A DNA stretch of 64,000 nt from Mycobacterium sp. IS-836. Its GTDB lineage: Bacteria > Actinomycetota > Actinomycetes > Mycobacteriales > Mycobacteriaceae. Made by a program: the position numbers and the translations under genes. The DNA is taken from the NCBI RefSeq assembly GCF_001954275.1, contig NZ_MBEU01000083.1, positions 1 through 64,000 of the forward strand. Reading direction: 5' to 3'. Below, piece after piece: positions 10,071 to 20,755 of this stretch; position 1 is the first letter of the stretch, and each line of letters starts with the position of its first letter. The notes below the pieces were generated by a model, which saw nothing but the letters and a program-made list of their open reading frames with translations, ran no database searches and was not told the DNA's origin.

Positions 10071-10556
10071 CTAATCCAGACGCAACTCGACCATCGGCAG
10101 CGGCGTGTCGGTGTCGGTGATCCGCTCGCCGAGCGTGTCTTCGAGCACGGGCCGGAATCGCTCCCACGAACGCGGATGCCGGCCGCGGTAGGCCGCAAGC
10201 ATTCGGTCGGCCTCGGCTTGGTCGAGGACTCGTGCGGTGGCGCGCCTCGGCGCACGGCTCCCGACGTATACCCGGACCCGCGGGTTGGCCGCAATGTTGC
10301 TGAACCACTGCGCTTTTCGGCCGAATCCGGAAGCGACGACGTAGACGTCGGCGGACGGGTGATCGACCACCTCCAACACGGCGTAGCGCGGCACACCGGA
10401 CTTGCGGCCGATGTGTTCGAGCATCAGGATGCGCGAGCCGAACAGCGCGCCCGCCCGGGCCCGATACATCCAGACCGGTGCGCGCATGAGCCGCCGCGAG
10501 CGCAGCAGCCGGGCGCCGGTGCGGGCCAACCGGGATCGGGAAGACGGTTCGGGCAT
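10071..10556 (-). CDS. Deazaflavin (F420)-dependent nitroreductase-family protein
   Basis: This protein of about 161 residues has the DUF385/Ddn fold signature: IGRKSGVPRYAVLEV, then ASGFGRKAQWFSNIAANPRVRVYVG. Family members use F420H2 to reduce quinones or nitro compounds, or simply bind F420, and are abundant in mycobacteria. The start at 10556 (MPEPSSRSR) has a good GGAAGGA Shine-Dalgarno; a longer frame to 10616 lacks one. It is divergent from the MHS transporter. The substrate is unknown. Confidence 0.85.
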   Translation of the reverse strand: MPEPSSRSRLARTGARLLRSRRLMRAPVWMYRARAGALFGSRILMLEHIGRKSGVPRYAVLEVVDHPSADVYVVASGFGRKAQWFSNIAANPRVRVYVGSRAPRRATARVLDQAEADRMLAAYRGRHPRSWERFRPVLEDTLGERITDTDTPLPMVELRLD

Positions 10557-10621
10557 GTTTCCATCCTTCCAGCCCGCGCCGACGGCGTAGGCGCCGCGAG
10601 TTTCGGGTATGGACACCCTCG

Positions 10622-12019
10622 ATGAACCGGAAAGCGGGCCACCGCCCGACCTGGACGCGCGACGACGTCCGGGTCGCCGATAGACGCGCGACGCATCGGT
10701 CGATCCAGGGCACGGCGATCGGCAATTTCATGGAGGCGTACGACTTCACCCTCTTCAGCCTGGTCGCCACCCTGCTTGCCGAGACGTTCTATCCCGGGGA
10801 AAACTCCGGCGCGGGCAACTTGATCGCCACCTTCGGCACGATGACGGCGGGATTCGTCGTTCGGCCCCTCGGCGGGTTCATCTTCGGCCCGCTCGGCGAC
10901 CGCATCGGGCGCAAGCCGGTCTTGGTGATGACGATCTCGCTGATGGCCGTGTGCGGGGCCGCCACCGGCGTACTGCCCGGCTTCCACACGATCGGAATCT
11001 GGGCGCCCATCCTGCTCACGGTCATTCGTATCGGTCAGGGCCTGTCGTCGGGCGGGGAGTACGCGGGCGCCATGACCTTCATCGCCGAACACGCCCCGGA
11101 TCACAAACGGGGCATGCTGGCCGGATTCCTGCCGGTCGGCACGCTCGCCGGCTTCGTCGTGGGCGCCACGCTGGTCACCGGGCTGCAGACCGTGCTGCCG
11201 AGCGCCGACATGCTGACCTGGGGCTGGCGCATACCGTTTCTCCTGGCGGCGCCGCTCGGCCTGATCGCGGTGTACCTGCGCTCGCGGATCGACGAGTCGC
11301 CCGGATACGAGAAGGTGCACAAGGTTGCGTTGCCCATCTCCGTGCGCACCCAATTCGTGCTGACCGTCGTGCGGCAGTGGAAGGGGCTGCTGATCTGCCT
11401 TGGGGTGGAGCTCGCGGTCACCGACACCAGCTACATGGTCAGCGGGTACGTGCCGACCTACCTGAAGAAGACCGCCGGCGTGGGGGACACCGCCGCCCTG
11501 GTGATGGTCCTGGTGGTGCTGGCCGTCCTGACGATCGGGGTGCTGCTCGTCGCGATGCTGTCGGACCGCATCGGCGTCAAACCGCTGATGTGGACGGGAT
11601 GTGGCCTGCTCATGGCGGTCTCGTTGCCGGCCTTCACGCTGATGCGGTTCGGCGGGGACTATCCGGCGAAGTTCGCCGGCGTCGCGCTCGTCGGCCTGCC
11701 CATGCTGTTCCTGAGCAGCCTCGAGCCGGCGATCCTGCCCGCGCTGTTTCCCACCCACGTGCGCTACGGCGCGGTGTCGATCGGATTCAACATCGCGGTG
11801 TCCGCCTTCGGCGGCACCACCCCGCTGCTCGCCGAGACTCTCGTCGCTGGGACCGGCAACCCGATGATGCCGGCGTACATGCTGATGTTCGCCGGTCTCG
11901 TGGGCGCCGTCACCCTGATCTTCACACCGGAAGTGGCCGGCAAACCGCTGCTGGGCTCCGGGCCATCGGTGGACCCCGACGAGTTTCGCGACCTCGTCGG
12001 ATCGCCGCGTCCGGAATAG
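10622..12019 (+). CDS. MFS metabolite:H+ symporter (MHS/ProP-like)
   Basis: This 465-residue transporter has about 12 membrane segments. The MHS-type opening GNFMEAYDFTLFSLVATLLAE and the MFS loop motif GDRIGRKPVLV are clear, followed by RIGQGLSSGGEYAGA, which is characteristic of the proline/betaine, citrate and alpha-ketoglutarate symporters. A second cytoplasmic loop motif LSDRIGVKP is also present. The ATG at 10622 is kept, although the first 25 residues are poorly hydrophobic and a later start is possible. Substrate cannot be predicted. It does not belong to an obvious operon. Confidence 0.88.
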   Translation: MNRKAGHRPTWTRDDVRVADRRATHRSIQGTAIGNFMEAYDFTLFSLVATLLAETFYPGENSGAGNLIATFGTMTAGFVVRPLGGFIFGPLGDRIGRKPVLVMTISLMAVCGAATGVLPGFHTIGIWAPILLTVIRIGQGLSSGGEYAGAMTFIAEHAPDHKRGMLAGFLPVGTLAGFVVGATLVTGLQTVLPSADMLTWGWRIPFLLAAPLGLIAVYLRSRIDESPGYEKVHKVALPISVRTQFVLTVVRQWKGLLICLGVELAVTDTSYMVSGYVPTYLKKTAGVGDTAALVMVLVVLAVLTIGVLLVAMLSDRIGVKPLMWTGCGLLMAVSLPAFTLMRFGGDYPAKFAGVALVGLPMLFLSSLEPAILPALFPTHVRYGAVSIGFNIAVSAFGGTTPLLAETLVAGTGNPMMPAYMLMFAGLVGAVTLIFTPEVAGKPLLGSGPSVDPDEFRDLVGSPRPE

Positions 12020-12024
12020 CGGCG

Positions 12025-12297
12025 CTATGCGTGCGGCAGCGGCGGCACGGGCGGCGCGGGGACGACCGCGGGCGCGGTGCTCGACACCGACGGAGCGGGA
12101 TACACGCAACCGGGCCCGTTCGACGACAGCGGCGGCGGATACGGCGGGGGCGGCAGCTGCACCCGGACCGTCCAGACCAACCCGGTTATCGCGAAGACGG
12201 CGATCGCACCGATCACCAATCCGACCAGCCCGGCGCCGATCACCGCCGCGGAGGAAAACCGCCGTGCCGGGGCGTAATTCGTGTTCTCGGAGGTCAT
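12025..12297 (-). CDS. Small single-pass membrane protein with Pro-rich tail
   Basis: A 90-residue protein with one hydrophobic helix (about residues 16-43) and a Pro-rich extracytoplasmic tail (PPPPYPPP, PAVVPAPPVPPLPHA). It lies 31 bases after the stop of the serine protease on the same strand, so the two are probably co-transcribed. No family is recognised. Coding is supported by the coherent topology and high third-position GC. Confidence 0.65.
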   Translation of the reverse strand: MTSENTNYAPARRFSSAAVIGAGLVGLVIGAIAVFAITGLVWTVRVQLPPPPYPPPLSSNGPGCVYPAPSVSSTAPAVVPAPPVPPLPHA

Positions 12298-12328
12298 CTG
12301 GCTCCTCGTATCGTTGGTTAGCCGATCG

Positions 12329-13174
12329 TCAGTGTGCCGCGGCCGGTGGGGAGGTCACCGCGGTGAGGTTCCACGTGTCGAGCCACGGCTGCACCAGCTC
12401 GGCGACGGAGAATTTGGCCGGGGCCGAGCACCCGGCGTCGGGCTTGGCGGGATTGAAACCGCGGATGTCGATGCCGACCGCGGCGGCGGTGCCGTCGCTT
12501 TGCACGAGATAGACGGGGCCGCCCGAATCGCCGCATCGGCCGGGCGCCGCAAACGTGACCTTGCTGTCGGTGAGATCCAGGACCTGCCCGCAGATGGCTT
12601 CCCCGGTGCTCATGCCGAACTTGCACAGGTGCTGGCCGAATTGCAGTTCGCGCGCGACGCCGGAAACGGGCAGCGAGCCGGCGATGGCCGAGGCCTGCGG
12701 CACGACGTCACCGTCGAGCATGATCAGCCCGATGTCGTGTTCTTCGCTGCGAACTCCCTCGCTGACCGTCCGCGCGAACACGCCAAATGTCGTGTACGGG
12801 AGGATGCCCGCGAGGTTCACCACCACCTTGCTGGGTTGGCCGGGCCTGTTGCAGTGACCGGCGGTGAGAACGCCGGTCTGACCCACCGCGGTGCGCACCA
12901 AAAACCCTGCGGTGCAACCCATTCCGCCCGAACCGTCGGCGTACTCGACGTAGATGCCCACACCGGGGCCGATCGCACTTGCCGCGGGCAAGGCGATGGG
13001 CGATAGGGCGGGCGACGGGGGCGCTTGGGTCGTGTCGGCGGGCCTGGGCAGCAAGCACACGGCCGCCACCAGTGCGGCGGAGCTGAACAGGATGGCCAGC
13101 GTCAGCAGCGAGGTGTGCATTCTCGGACGCCGCGGCTTGATCCGATTGACGACGGGCAGGGCTGCGCCCGTCAC
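12329..13174 (-). CDS. Membrane-anchored or secreted trypsin-like serine protease
   Basis: A 281-residue S1-family protease. A basic N-terminus (KPRRPR) precedes a hydrophobic signal or anchor (about residues 21-41), then a Pro-rich linker. The catalytic triad is visible: H107 in TAGHC, D147 in EEHDIGLIML and S217 in GRCGDSGGP. Paired cysteines (C87/C108, C184/C195) are compatible with disulfides outside the membrane. The start at 13174 (GTG) keeps the positive n-region; ATG at 13120 is an alternative. It is followed by the small Pro-rich membrane protein, a possible partner. Confidence 0.85.
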   Translation of the reverse strand: MTGAALPVVNRIKPRRPRMHTSLLTLAILFSSAALVAAVCLLPRPADTTQAPPSPALSPIALPAASAIGPGVGIYVEYADGSGGMGCTAGFLVRTAVGQTGVLTAGHCNRPGQPSKVVVNLAGILPYTTFGVFARTVSEGVRSEEHDIGLIMLDGDVVPQASAIAGSLPVSGVARELQFGQHLCKFGMSTGEAICGQVLDLTDSKVTFAAPGRCGDSGGPVYLVQSDGTAAAVGIDIRGFNPAKPDAGCSAPAKFSVAELVQPWLDTWNLTAVTSPPAAAH

Positions 13175-13267
13175 GACACCACGGCCCCCCGGCTCGCGAG
13201 CTCGCGAACCCTCACCATCCTGTAGATCTTTCAGGCAACGGGCGGCACGTTCAATAGCGCCGGGGGG

Positions 13268-14038
13268 TCAGCTGACGATGGCCGGCTCGGCGGCGGGCTC
13301 GTTGTGCGGCGCGCGCCGCGCAGCGCGGCGGTGGTGCTGGCGAAAGTGGCGTATCTCGACGACCAGCCCGGTCAGCCCCAAAGCACCCGTGCACACCGAA
13401 ACCAGGTACAGCAGCGAGCTGGGGTGACCGGCGAGCGCGTCGCCGAGGATCACCACGGCGGTGGTGCCGGGCAGCAGGCCGCCCAGCGTGGCCAGCGTGT
13501 AGGGCAGTACCCGTACGGCGGACGCGCCTGCGGCGTAGTTGATCGCCGAAAACGGTACGGCCGGAATCAGCCGCAACGACAGGACGGCCAGCCAGCCCCG
13601 CTGCCGCAGCCGCGCGTCCACAGTGTCGATCGAACGGTGGCGCACCAGGCGGTTCAGCCGCCAGCCGGCCGCGCGCACCAGATAGAGCGCGATCACCGCG
13701 CTGCAGGTGCTGGCGACCACCGCGATCAGCACCCCCAGCACCGGGCCGAACAGCAGCCCCGCGGCCAGGGTGAAGGCCGTGCGGGGGACCGGCACGACGG
13801 TGGCCACGATGTGCGCGAGCAGGAACGCCAATGGGAACCAGGGGCCCACCGACTCCGCCCAATCACGCATCTGCACCGGCGAAGGCAGCGGAAGCCAGGT
13901 GGCCGCCGCGGCCAGCACTGTGATACCGACCACTGTCGCCACCACCCGCGGCCGGGACAGCTGGCGGGCGGTGGCGCCGATCGCGCTGCCGAGATCTCGC
14001 AGCGTATCGGTGATTTTGCCGGTGGCGGGGGCCGTCAC
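13268..14038 (-). CDS. VTT/TVP38-TMEM64-family membrane protein (Rv1491c-like)
   Basis: A 256-residue integral membrane protein with four to six hydrophobic segments and the VTT (SNARE-associated/DedA-like) signature: FTLAAGLLFGPVLGVLIAVVAS, then LRLIPAVPFSAINYAAGAS. The length is close to Rv1491c (252 aa), and it lies upstream and divergent to mutA as in M. tuberculosis. VTT proteins are linked to lipid scrambling or flipping in membranes; the mycobacterial role is not established. Confidence 0.88.
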   Translation of the reverse strand: MTAPATGKITDTLRDLGSAIGATARQLSRPRVVATVVGITVLAAAATWLPLPSPVQMRDWAESVGPWFPLAFLLAHIVATVVPVPRTAFTLAAGLLFGPVLGVLIAVVASTCSAVIALYLVRAAGWRLNRLVRHRSIDTVDARLRQRGWLAVLSLRLIPAVPFSAINYAAGASAVRVLPYTLATLGGLLPGTTAVVILGDALAGHPSSLLYLVSVCTGALGLTGLVVEIRHFRQHHRRAARRAPHNEPAAEPAIVS

Positions 14039-14231
14039 GCGTCCTAAGGTTACGGGGCCGAGGTAAATAACTCGTTTCCCGTAGCTGGCGTTTCGCCCCC
14101 GGCAGGCCCGGATCGCCGCGCCTCACCGTTTTTTCGCGACGGGGGCAATCAATTAGCCTCATTAGTAAGTGACGTTTTCTTCAGGCAAACCGAAGCAATG
14201 TTGCCAATTGCTGCGAAAACAGGAGCAGTCG

Positions 14232-16121
14232 GTGTCCATTGATGTACCCGAGCTCGCGGAGCTGGAACAGGTTCGCGAGCGCTGGCGCGGCGCGGTTGCC
14301 GGCGTGCTGTCCAAGAGCACCCGGCGCGACCCCACCGAGTTGGGGGACCAGCCCGAGCACCTGCTGGATGCCGCGACCTACGACGGGTTTGCCGTTCGGC
14401 CCCTCTATACCGCGTTCGACGAGTTGCCCGAGCCGCCGCTGCCCGGCGAGTGGCCCTACGTGCGCGGCGCGGACGCATTGCGTGACGTCACGTCCGGCTG
14501 GAAGGTCGCCGAGGTCTTTCCCGCCGCCGGGACCGCCGCCGGTGATGCGAACGCGGCGGTGCTGGCCGCGCTCACCGACGGCGTCAGCGCGCTGCTGATC
14601 CGGGTGGGCGAGTCGGGCGTGGCGGCGAACCAGCTCGAGGGCCTGCTGGCGGGCGTGTACCTGAACCTGGCCCCGGTGATCCTCGATGCGGGGGCAGACT
14701 TCTCGGCGGCCAGCGACGTCGTCCTGGCCATGATCGCCGGCCTGGAACCCGAGAACCGCGCCACTCTGTCGGTCGACCTGGGGGCCGACCCGCTGACGGC
14801 GGAGCTGAGTGACCGTCCCGCGCCCGCGACCGCCGAGGTCGTCGCCGTCGCCTCGCGAGCGGCCCGCGAGCCGGGGGTGCGCGCGATCACCGTCGACGGG
14901 CCCGCGTTCCACAATCTCGGCGCCAATGCGAGCTGGGAGCTTGCCGGCAGCGTCGCGGCCGGCGTGGCCTACCTTCGGGTGCTCACCGAATCCGGCATAC
15001 CGGTCGACGAGTCGCTGGGGCAGATCAGCTTCCGGCTGGCCGCCGACGACGACCAGTTCATGACCCTCGCCAAGATGCGGGCGTTCCGTCAGCTGTGGGC
15101 GCGGGTCGCCGAGGTCGTCGGCAGTCCCGACGGCGGGGCGACGGTCGTGCACGCGGAGACGTCGCTGCCGATGATGACGCAGCGCGACCCGTGGGTGAAC
15201 ATGCTGCGCTGCACGCTGGCCGCCTTCGGAGCGGGCGTCGGCGGCGCCGACACGGTGCTGGTCTTTCCGTTCGACGTGGCGGTCCCGGGTGGCTTTCCCG
15301 GTACGGCGGCGAGCTTTTCGCGCCGGATCGCCCGCAACACCCAGCTGCTGCTCCTGGAGGAGTCACACGTCGGGCGGGTGCTCGACCCGGCCGGCGGTTC
15401 GTGGTTCGTCGAGGACCTCACCGAGCAGCTGGCCCGGCAGGCCTGGGAGCACTTCCAGGCCATCGAGGCGCGCGGCGGATTCGCCGACGCCCGCGGCTAC
15501 GTCGCCGATCAGATCGCCGACATCGCCGCACGACGCGCCGACGACATCGCGCATCGCCGCACCGCGATCACCGGCGTCAACGAATTCCCCAACCTCGCGG
15601 AACCGCCTCTGAAACAAGGTGAGCCGCAAGGTGATTCGTCGGTCGCGCTGCGCGCCGCCGGCAACGTTCAGCGCTACGCCGCCGCATTCGAGGCGCTGCG
15701 CGACCGCTCGGACAGCTACCTCGCCCGCACGGGTGCGCGACCGCGCGCGTTGCTGCTGCCGCTGGGCCCCCTGGCCGAGCACAACGTCCGGGCCACGTTT
15801 GCGTCAAACCTGTTGGCCTCGGGTGGTATCGAGGCGGTCAACCCGGGAACCGTTGACGCCGCCGGTGTCGCCGCCGCCGTCGCCGATGCCGGGTCGCCCA
15901 GCGTGGCGGTGCTGTGCGGCACCGACAAGCGGTACCGCGAAGAGGCGGGCGGGGTTGTCGAGGCGGCCCGAAGCGCCGGCGTGTCACGGATTTACCTCGC
16001 GGGACCCGAAAAGGCAGTGGGGGACCTCGACGACACCGGGGACCGGCCCGACGAGTTCCTGACCGCGAAAATCGATGCGGTCGAAGCCCTTTCGAATCTG
16101 CTCACCCGATTGGGAGCCTAG
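14232..16121 (+). CDS. mutA: Methylmalonyl-CoA mutase small subunit
   Basis: A 629-residue protein that forms the heterodimer with MutB in vitamin B12-dependent isomerisation of methylmalonyl-CoA and succinyl-CoA. The TIM-barrel region includes AETSLPMMTQRDPWVNMLR and ARNTQLLLLEESHVG. The small subunit lacks the canonical DxHxxG B12-ligand motif, as expected. The GTG at 14232 (MSIDVPEL) has an AGGAG Shine-Dalgarno and matches the start of Rv1492; an ATG at 14169 adds a non-conserved tail. mutB begins 5 bases after the stop. Confidence 0.96.
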   Translation: MSIDVPELAELEQVRERWRGAVAGVLSKSTRRDPTELGDQPEHLLDAATYDGFAVRPLYTAFDELPEPPLPGEWPYVRGADALRDVTSGWKVAEVFPAAGTAAGDANAAVLAALTDGVSALLIRVGESGVAANQLEGLLAGVYLNLAPVILDAGADFSAASDVVLAMIAGLEPENRATLSVDLGADPLTAELSDRPAPATAEVVAVASRAAREPGVRAITVDGPAFHNLGANASWELAGSVAAGVAYLRVLTESGIPVDESLGQISFRLAADDDQFMTLAKMRAFRQLWARVAEVVGSPDGGATVVHAETSLPMMTQRDPWVNMLRCTLAAFGAGVGGADTVLVFPFDVAVPGGFPGTAASFSRRIARNTQLLLLEESHVGRVLDPAGGSWFVEDLTEQLARQAWEHFQAIEARGGFADARGYVADQIADIAARRADDIAHRRTAITGVNEFPNLAEPPLKQGEPQGDSSVALRAAGNVQRYAAAFEALRDRSDSYLARTGARPRALLLPLGPLAEHNVRATFASNLLASGGIEAVNPGTVDAAGVAAAVADAGSPSVAVLCGTDKRYREEAGGVVEAARSAGVSRIYLAGPEKAVGDLDDTGDRPDEFLTAKIDAVEALSNLLTRLGA

Positions 16122-16126
16122 CCGCA

Positions 16127-18388
<2,262 letters not shown>

Positions 18389-19390
18389 ATGGCACCCGAC
18401 CCGGACAACAATGCCGACGACACCGTCGACGGGTTGGCGGCCGCCGTCCGCAGCGGCGATCGCGCCGCGCTGCCTCGGGCCATCACCCTGCTGGAGTCGA
18501 CCCGTCCCGATCACCGTGACCAGGCGCAGCAGCTGTTGCTGACATTGCTGCCGCACTCCGGAAACGCGCATCGGGTCGGCATCACCGGGGTTCCGGGCGT
18601 GGGCAAGTCCACCACCATCGAGTCGCTGGGCATGCATCTGATCGATCAGGGGCACCGGGTGGCGGTGCTGGCGGTGGACCCCTCGTCGACCCGCACCGGC
18701 GGTTCGATCCTGGGCGATAAGACCCGGATGGCGCGGCTGGCCCAGCACGCCGACGCCTACATCCGGCCCTCGCCGACCTCGGGGACGCTGGGCGGGGTGG
18801 CAAAGGCCACCCGGGAGACCGTCGTGCTACTGGAAGCCGCCGGATTCGACGTGATCCTGATTGAAACCGTCGGCGTTGGGCAGTCCGAGGTGGCCGTGGC
18901 GAACATGGTCGACACGTTTGTCTTGTTGACCCTGGCGCGCGCCGGCGATCAACTGCAGGGCATCAAGAAGGGGGTACTCGAGCTGGCCGACGTCGTGGTG
19001 GTGAACAAGGCCGACGGCGAGCACCTGGCCGACGCGCGGATTGCCGCCCGGGAGCTTGCCGCGGCCATCAGGCTGATCTACCCGCGTGAAACGCTTTGGC
19101 GCCCACCGGTTCTCACTATGAGCGCAATGCAGGGGACAGGCCTGACGGAACTGTGGGACACCGTCGAGCGTCATCGCCAGGTGCTCGCCGACGCCGGCGA
19201 ATTCGAAGCTCGTCGCCGAGACCAGCAAGTCGACTGGACCTGGCAGATGGTCCGCGACACGGTGCTCGACCGGGTGCTGTCCAACCCCGCGGTGCGCAAG
19301 ATCCGCGCCGACCTGGAGCGTCAGGTCAAGGCGGGGGAGTTGACGCCGGCCATGGCCGCGCAACGCATACTCGACGTTGCGTCCGGCTAA
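18389..19390 (+). CDS. meaB: MeaB-type GTPase chaperone of methylmalonyl-CoA mutase
   Basis: A 333-residue G3E-family GTPase with P-loop GVPGVGKS (residues 67-74), DPSSTRTGGSILGDKTRM, ETVGVGQSE and NKAD base-specificity motif. It protects and reloads the B12 cofactor of the mutase. Its ATG directly abuts the mutB TAG. In M. tuberculosis the mazEF4 toxin-antitoxin pair (Rv1494-95) separates these genes; here it is absent. Length matches Rv1496 (334 aa). Confidence 0.95.
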   Translation: MAPDPDNNADDTVDGLAAAVRSGDRAALPRAITLLESTRPDHRDQAQQLLLTLLPHSGNAHRVGITGVPGVGKSTTIESLGMHLIDQGHRVAVLAVDPSSTRTGGSILGDKTRMARLAQHADAYIRPSPTSGTLGGVAKATRETVVLLEAAGFDVILIETVGVGQSEVAVANMVDTFVLLTLARAGDQLQGIKKGVLELADVVVVNKADGEHLADARIAARELAAAIRLIYPRETLWRPPVLTMSAMQGTGLTELWDTVERHRQVLADAGEFEARRRDQQVDWTWQMVRDTVLDRVLSNPAVRKIRADLERQVKAGELTPAMAAQRILDVASG

Positions 19391-19454
19391 CGGAAAGGCA
19401 ACTAAGTCGCTGTTTGCCGTACGTAAAGTATGAAATCCAAGTAAATTTGACAGT

Positions 19455-20741
19455 GTGACAGTGCAGTCCCGGGTCGATCTCCGTGCGGTCCCTTCTCACG
19501 ATTCCCGCGGCGCAGGGCATCGTGTGTCCGGCACGGCGGACCCAAATTTTTCGTGCGTCGTACGCGGCTTCGCGAGCACCTTCCCCGGACGCCGATTCGG
19601 CGGCGGGGCGCTGGCGGTCTATCTCGACGGCCAGCCCGTCGTCGACGTGTGGACTGGCTGGTCGGACCGGCGCGGTCGGCAGCCGTGGCAGGCCGATACC
19701 GCGCCGATGGTCTTCTCCGCGACCAAGGGCATGACGTCCACCGTCATCCACCGACTCGCCGATCGCGGACTGATCGACTACGACGCTCCTGTCGCCGAGT
19801 ACTGGCCGGAGTTCGGCGCCAACGGCAAGTCGTTCCTGACGGTGCGCGACGTGATGAGGCACCGGGCCGGGTTGTCCGGGTTGCGCGGCGCCACCCGAGA
19901 TGACTTGCTGGATCACCTCGTGATGGAGGAACGGCTGGCGGCCGCGGCCCCAGGACGCTTTCTTGGCAAACCGGCATACCACGCGCTGACCTACGGCTGG
20001 CTGATGTCGGGGCTGGCGCGAGCGGTGACCGGAAAGGGCATGCGCGAGCTGATCCGCGAGGAGCTCGCCCAGCCGTTGGACACCGACGGCCTGCACCTGG
20101 GCCGGCCGCCCGCCGAGGCGCCGACCCGGGTCGCCGAGATCATCACGCCGCAGAACATGCCCGGCATTCCGGCCGTCAACTATGCGGTGGTCAAGCTCGG
20201 CACCCGACTGTCCGGGGGATTCCGCTCGATGTACTTCGACGGCCTCACGGCCGCCGTGAAAGGCGAGATTCCGCTGCTGGACGCCGAGATGCCGGCCGCC
20301 AACGGCGTGGCCACGGCCCGCGGCCTGGCGCGGATGTACGGTGCGATCGCCAACGGTGGCGAGATCGACGGCACCCGATTCCTGTCCCGCGAGTTGGTCG
20401 CCGGGCTGACCGGCCGCCGAAGTCTGCGGCGTGACCGAAACATTATGGTGCCGTTGTCATTTCACCTCGGCTACCACAGCGTGCCGTTCGGGAATGTGAT
20501 GCCCGGCTTCGGCCACGTCGGGATGGGCGGCTCGCTGGGGTGGGCCGACCCGCAGAGCGGGGTGGCGTTCTCCTTCGTGCACAACCGGCTGCTGTCGCCT
20601 TTCCTGGTGCTGGACCACACCGGACTGGCCACGCTCGGCAATCTGATCCGGCGCGGCGTCGCGCGGGCGCGCAGAAACGGCTTCCGGCCGGTGACCGAGT
20701 TCGGTTCCCCGTTCGGTGAGCCGGAGCCCGTCGCCGGCTGA
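19455..20741 (+). CDS. lipL: Beta-lactamase-fold esterase (LipL-like)
   Basis: A 428-residue serine esterase of the class C beta-lactamase fold. The nucleophile is in S88-A-T-K91 (SATKGMTS), with a YGW segment (TYGWLMSG) downstream as the likely Tyr base and a C-terminal HVGMGGS substituting for the KTG box. No signal peptide is evident. The length equals that of Rv1497 LipL (429 aa). It is the last gene with tuberculosis-like synteny before the lipopeptide locus and lies convergent to mmpL4b, 14 bases apart. Confidence 0.92.
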   Translation: MTVQSRVDLRAVPSHDSRGAGHRVSGTADPNFSCVVRGFASTFPGRRFGGGALAVYLDGQPVVDVWTGWSDRRGRQPWQADTAPMVFSATKGMTSTVIHRLADRGLIDYDAPVAEYWPEFGANGKSFLTVRDVMRHRAGLSGLRGATRDDLLDHLVMEERLAAAAPGRFLGKPAYHALTYGWLMSGLARAVTGKGMRELIREELAQPLDTDGLHLGRPPAEAPTRVAEIITPQNMPGIPAVNYAVVKLGTRLSGGFRSMYFDGLTAAVKGEIPLLDAEMPAANGVATARGLARMYGAIANGGEIDGTRFLSRELVAGLTGRRSLRRDRNIMVPLSFHLGYHSVPFGNVMPGFGHVGMGGSLGWADPQSGVAFSFVHNRLLSPFLVLDHTGLATLGNLIRRGVARARRNGFRPVTEFGSPFGEPEPVAG

Positions 20742-20755
20742 CCCGGCGGGGCTGA

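Noticed and set aside
8824..10770. Long open frame (648 codons) on the minus strand
   Set aside because: It is antisense to the stomatin gene and runs through the Ddn-like gene in another frame. It reads as Arg/Gly/His-rich sequence without domains, a typical high-GC shadow.
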